The translations under genes and the position numbers were made by a program. The notes beneath the pieces are model-generated. The model was not told the DNA's origin and made no database searches. It saw only the letters and a list, made by a program, of their open reading frames with translations. From contig OV121086.1 of assembly GCA_921293015.1 (NCBI GenBank), positions 34,099,194-34,163,193 on the forward strand: a stretch of DNA of 64,000 bases. Reading direction: 5' to 3'. How positions within the stretch are numbered: position 1 is the stretch's first letter; the number at the start of each line of letters is the position of its first letter. Below, piece by piece: positions 62,216-64,000 of the stretch. Source of the DNA: Phorcus lineatus (Eukaryota; Mollusca; Gastropoda; Trochida; Trochidae).

Positions 62216-63467
62216 AATTTATTTTTACTTGTGGCTTTATGTTTTCTATGATGTTTTTATTTATTATACAGCTAAACATTAAGCCTTTGATAAAGAGTTG
62301 ACAAATAACCTTCGAATAAACATTGACAATGTAAGACATGGTGTTATTATTTAAAGAATAAAAGCCTCTTGTAAAGTACTTTATAAAAGTTAAACAGGTT
62401 AAAGGTTAAACTGGGACATTTTTCAATTCAAAAAGTCATCCTTCTAAGTTTGAGTGGGTTGTAACAACAAGAATTCAGGTTTGGGGAAGTCTTAAAGGTC
62501 AGATGTAGCTTCTTAATCTATGACCCATGCGGAATTCGAGATCTTACCAACAAAGAACATCCATGGTAGTGGTCATTTCTCACCGGAGTCAGCCAAGGAC
62601 AAATAGATATATGTGTCCAGGAGATTACTAGGGATAAGACTGACCGCTGAAGTAGCTCATCTCAAACACTCTGGTGTATCATGGAGTCAGAAGATTATCA
62701 GAACCGAAGCACTACAGTGTAATGGGGAGTTTACAGATTATCAGAACTGACACGCTATGATGAGAACTGAACACTCTGTCTTTTGGGGATTATTGAATGT
62801 GAGAATTGCTCGAAAGCCATTGTCAAGGTCATTTCAAATGTCTGTCTTTGTTTCTCTTGTTAGTCTTCTCCATGCTATTCCAGGGGCAGATATATATATA
62901 TCAGCGGATATTTCATTTAAAGTTGATACTTATGTTTAAAATAGTTACACATGATCAACAAGCAAGCATGTATCTTTCTCTCTCTTCTTTAAGCACAAGA
63001 TAGAGCTTAAAAGATTTCTGAAGGAACAACTCAAAATATGATGTACTTAACTGCCAATTCTATTTTCATCAAATTAAGAAAAATTTGTTCAGAGGATGAC
63101 AGGAATGACATTTATCAAATCTCAAAAATTAACAATTATTGATAAGGTATTCTTTGTGTATTGACAGACAGAGGCAATGCCCTGTTTCTCATATTGACAT
63201 CAAGTCTTATTTCTGGAGACAGTGACCACTAGGATTGTTTCCAATCCAACAGGTTTGTAACAAAATCTCTGAATTAATCGAGTTATTGGCAGCTGGGGGA
63301 TGCCATTGAGAGTCCTGCAAACAGATGTTTAGAGTCAGAATGGGAACCTGAGATGACGTGCTGCAAACTATGTGAATCTTGTTTGTTGGATGTGTCAGGC
63401 AGGTGACAGAGACACATGCCGTGTTGGTCTGCACTGTTGACATGGTCAACCTGGCTGTCGGCAGTAA

Positions 63468-63765
63468 TTTGACCACCCATCTCACTGCAGCTATCACAGA
63501 TCATCTCCAGTGTAAACATCATGTCCAGTGGTGATGTGGGTAATATTAACCCTTGAACGACTCGATCCTTCCACTTGTTGATATGGCACACATAACTCCG
63601 TGCAGCTATCTCCTGGGTCAACATCTTGTCCAGTCAATAATTATGTAAGCAATGTCAGCTCCTTTATTGCAATAGACAGATCAGTTTGGTGTTACTCCTT
63701 CAACAGGATATGCATCATTATGGGTTTACTTCAGAAATTTGACAACCCATCTCACTGCAGTTCTT
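63468..63765 (+). repeat. Degenerate direct repeats
   Basis: AATTTGACCACCCATCTCAC at 63,468 recurs as AATTTGACAACCCATCTCAC at 63,734. GCAGCTATC, followed by CATC(A/T)TGTCCAGT, occurs near 63,487 and 63,602. Confidence 0.6.
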
Positions 63766-64000
63766 TGTCCTTTGAGTATGAGATCTCTACAACAACTTTC
63801 AGCATCGAGAGGGTTAACATTTAGTCTGCTGAACACTTTGTGGCAAATCATTTCAGACACCCAGGAATTTTTGCATTCTCCAGTAAAGGGTTAAACTGTC
63901 ATCGATACTGGTTACTCTGTTGGTCTGGAGTAACTTGATTCTCTGATCTCTGTGTGATTCTGATATCTCAATCTGTATTGGAAATGGATCGGGCATGTCC

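Larger units (their letters stand above)
53297..64000 (+). other. Start of the next plexin intron, running off the window
   Basis: The sequence begins with a GTGAGT donor. I looked in the + strand for the expected next exon, which should encode a PSI domain with a C-G-W-C type motif, and found no candidate. The next exon is therefore probably beyond 64,000. The interval contains a short TCA microsatellite (53,657-53,690), a 68-bp inverted-end element (54,158-54,225) and two decayed tandem-repeat zones (61,589-62,215 and 63,468-63,765). The remainder (54,226-61,588) is AT-rich and I recognise no gene in it. Confidence 0.6.

Overview
This is an AT-rich, intron-rich animal nuclear sequence with no bacterial or organellar features. 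The only protein-coding gene I can defend is the 5' part of a plexin on the + strand. Its tRNA-derived SINEs end in CACCTCACC or CTCACTCACTC tails, a style I associate with molluscs. A gastropod-like mollusc is my best guess, but it is an inference from repeat style rather than proof.

Positions 1-32,300 look intergenic, or intronic to something I cannot see. They hold repeats: a 34-bp G-rich minisatellite (8,439-8,971), several families of 80-185 bp local tandem duplications, SINE copies near 4.5, 18.1 and 30.3-30.9 kb, MITE-like inverted-repeat elements, a 123-bp CT microsatellite and a fold-back insertion with a 15-bp target duplication (28,158-28,463). A 51-bp stretch with very strong splice signals (17,231-17,281) may be a micro-exon of an unrecognised transcript.

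Positions 32,300-33,252 are a compositionally distinct block ending at a strong splice donor. It is the best candidate for the promoter and untranslated first exon of the plexin. A 6.2-kb intron follows. Three phase-0 coding exons are visible: 39,578-40,684, 51,703-51,891 and 53,168-53,296. Together they give 475 residues: a signal peptide and nearly all of the Sema domain. The next exon should open the PSI domain, and I could not find it, so it probably lies beyond 64,000. The PSI/IPT repeats, transmembrane helix and cytoplasmic GAP domain are therefore not in this window. Subclass is mixed, with B-type plexin favoured over A-type.

Positions 53,297-64,000 are read as the following intron. 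They contain microsatellites and decayed tandem repeats (61.6-62.2 kb and 63.4-63.8 kb). I found no new multi-gene system. The most unusual structures are a minisatellite grown from inside a SINE (30,497-30,692), the nested fold-back insertion with an empty-site paralogue, and an upstream ORF whose stop overlaps the plexin start codon.
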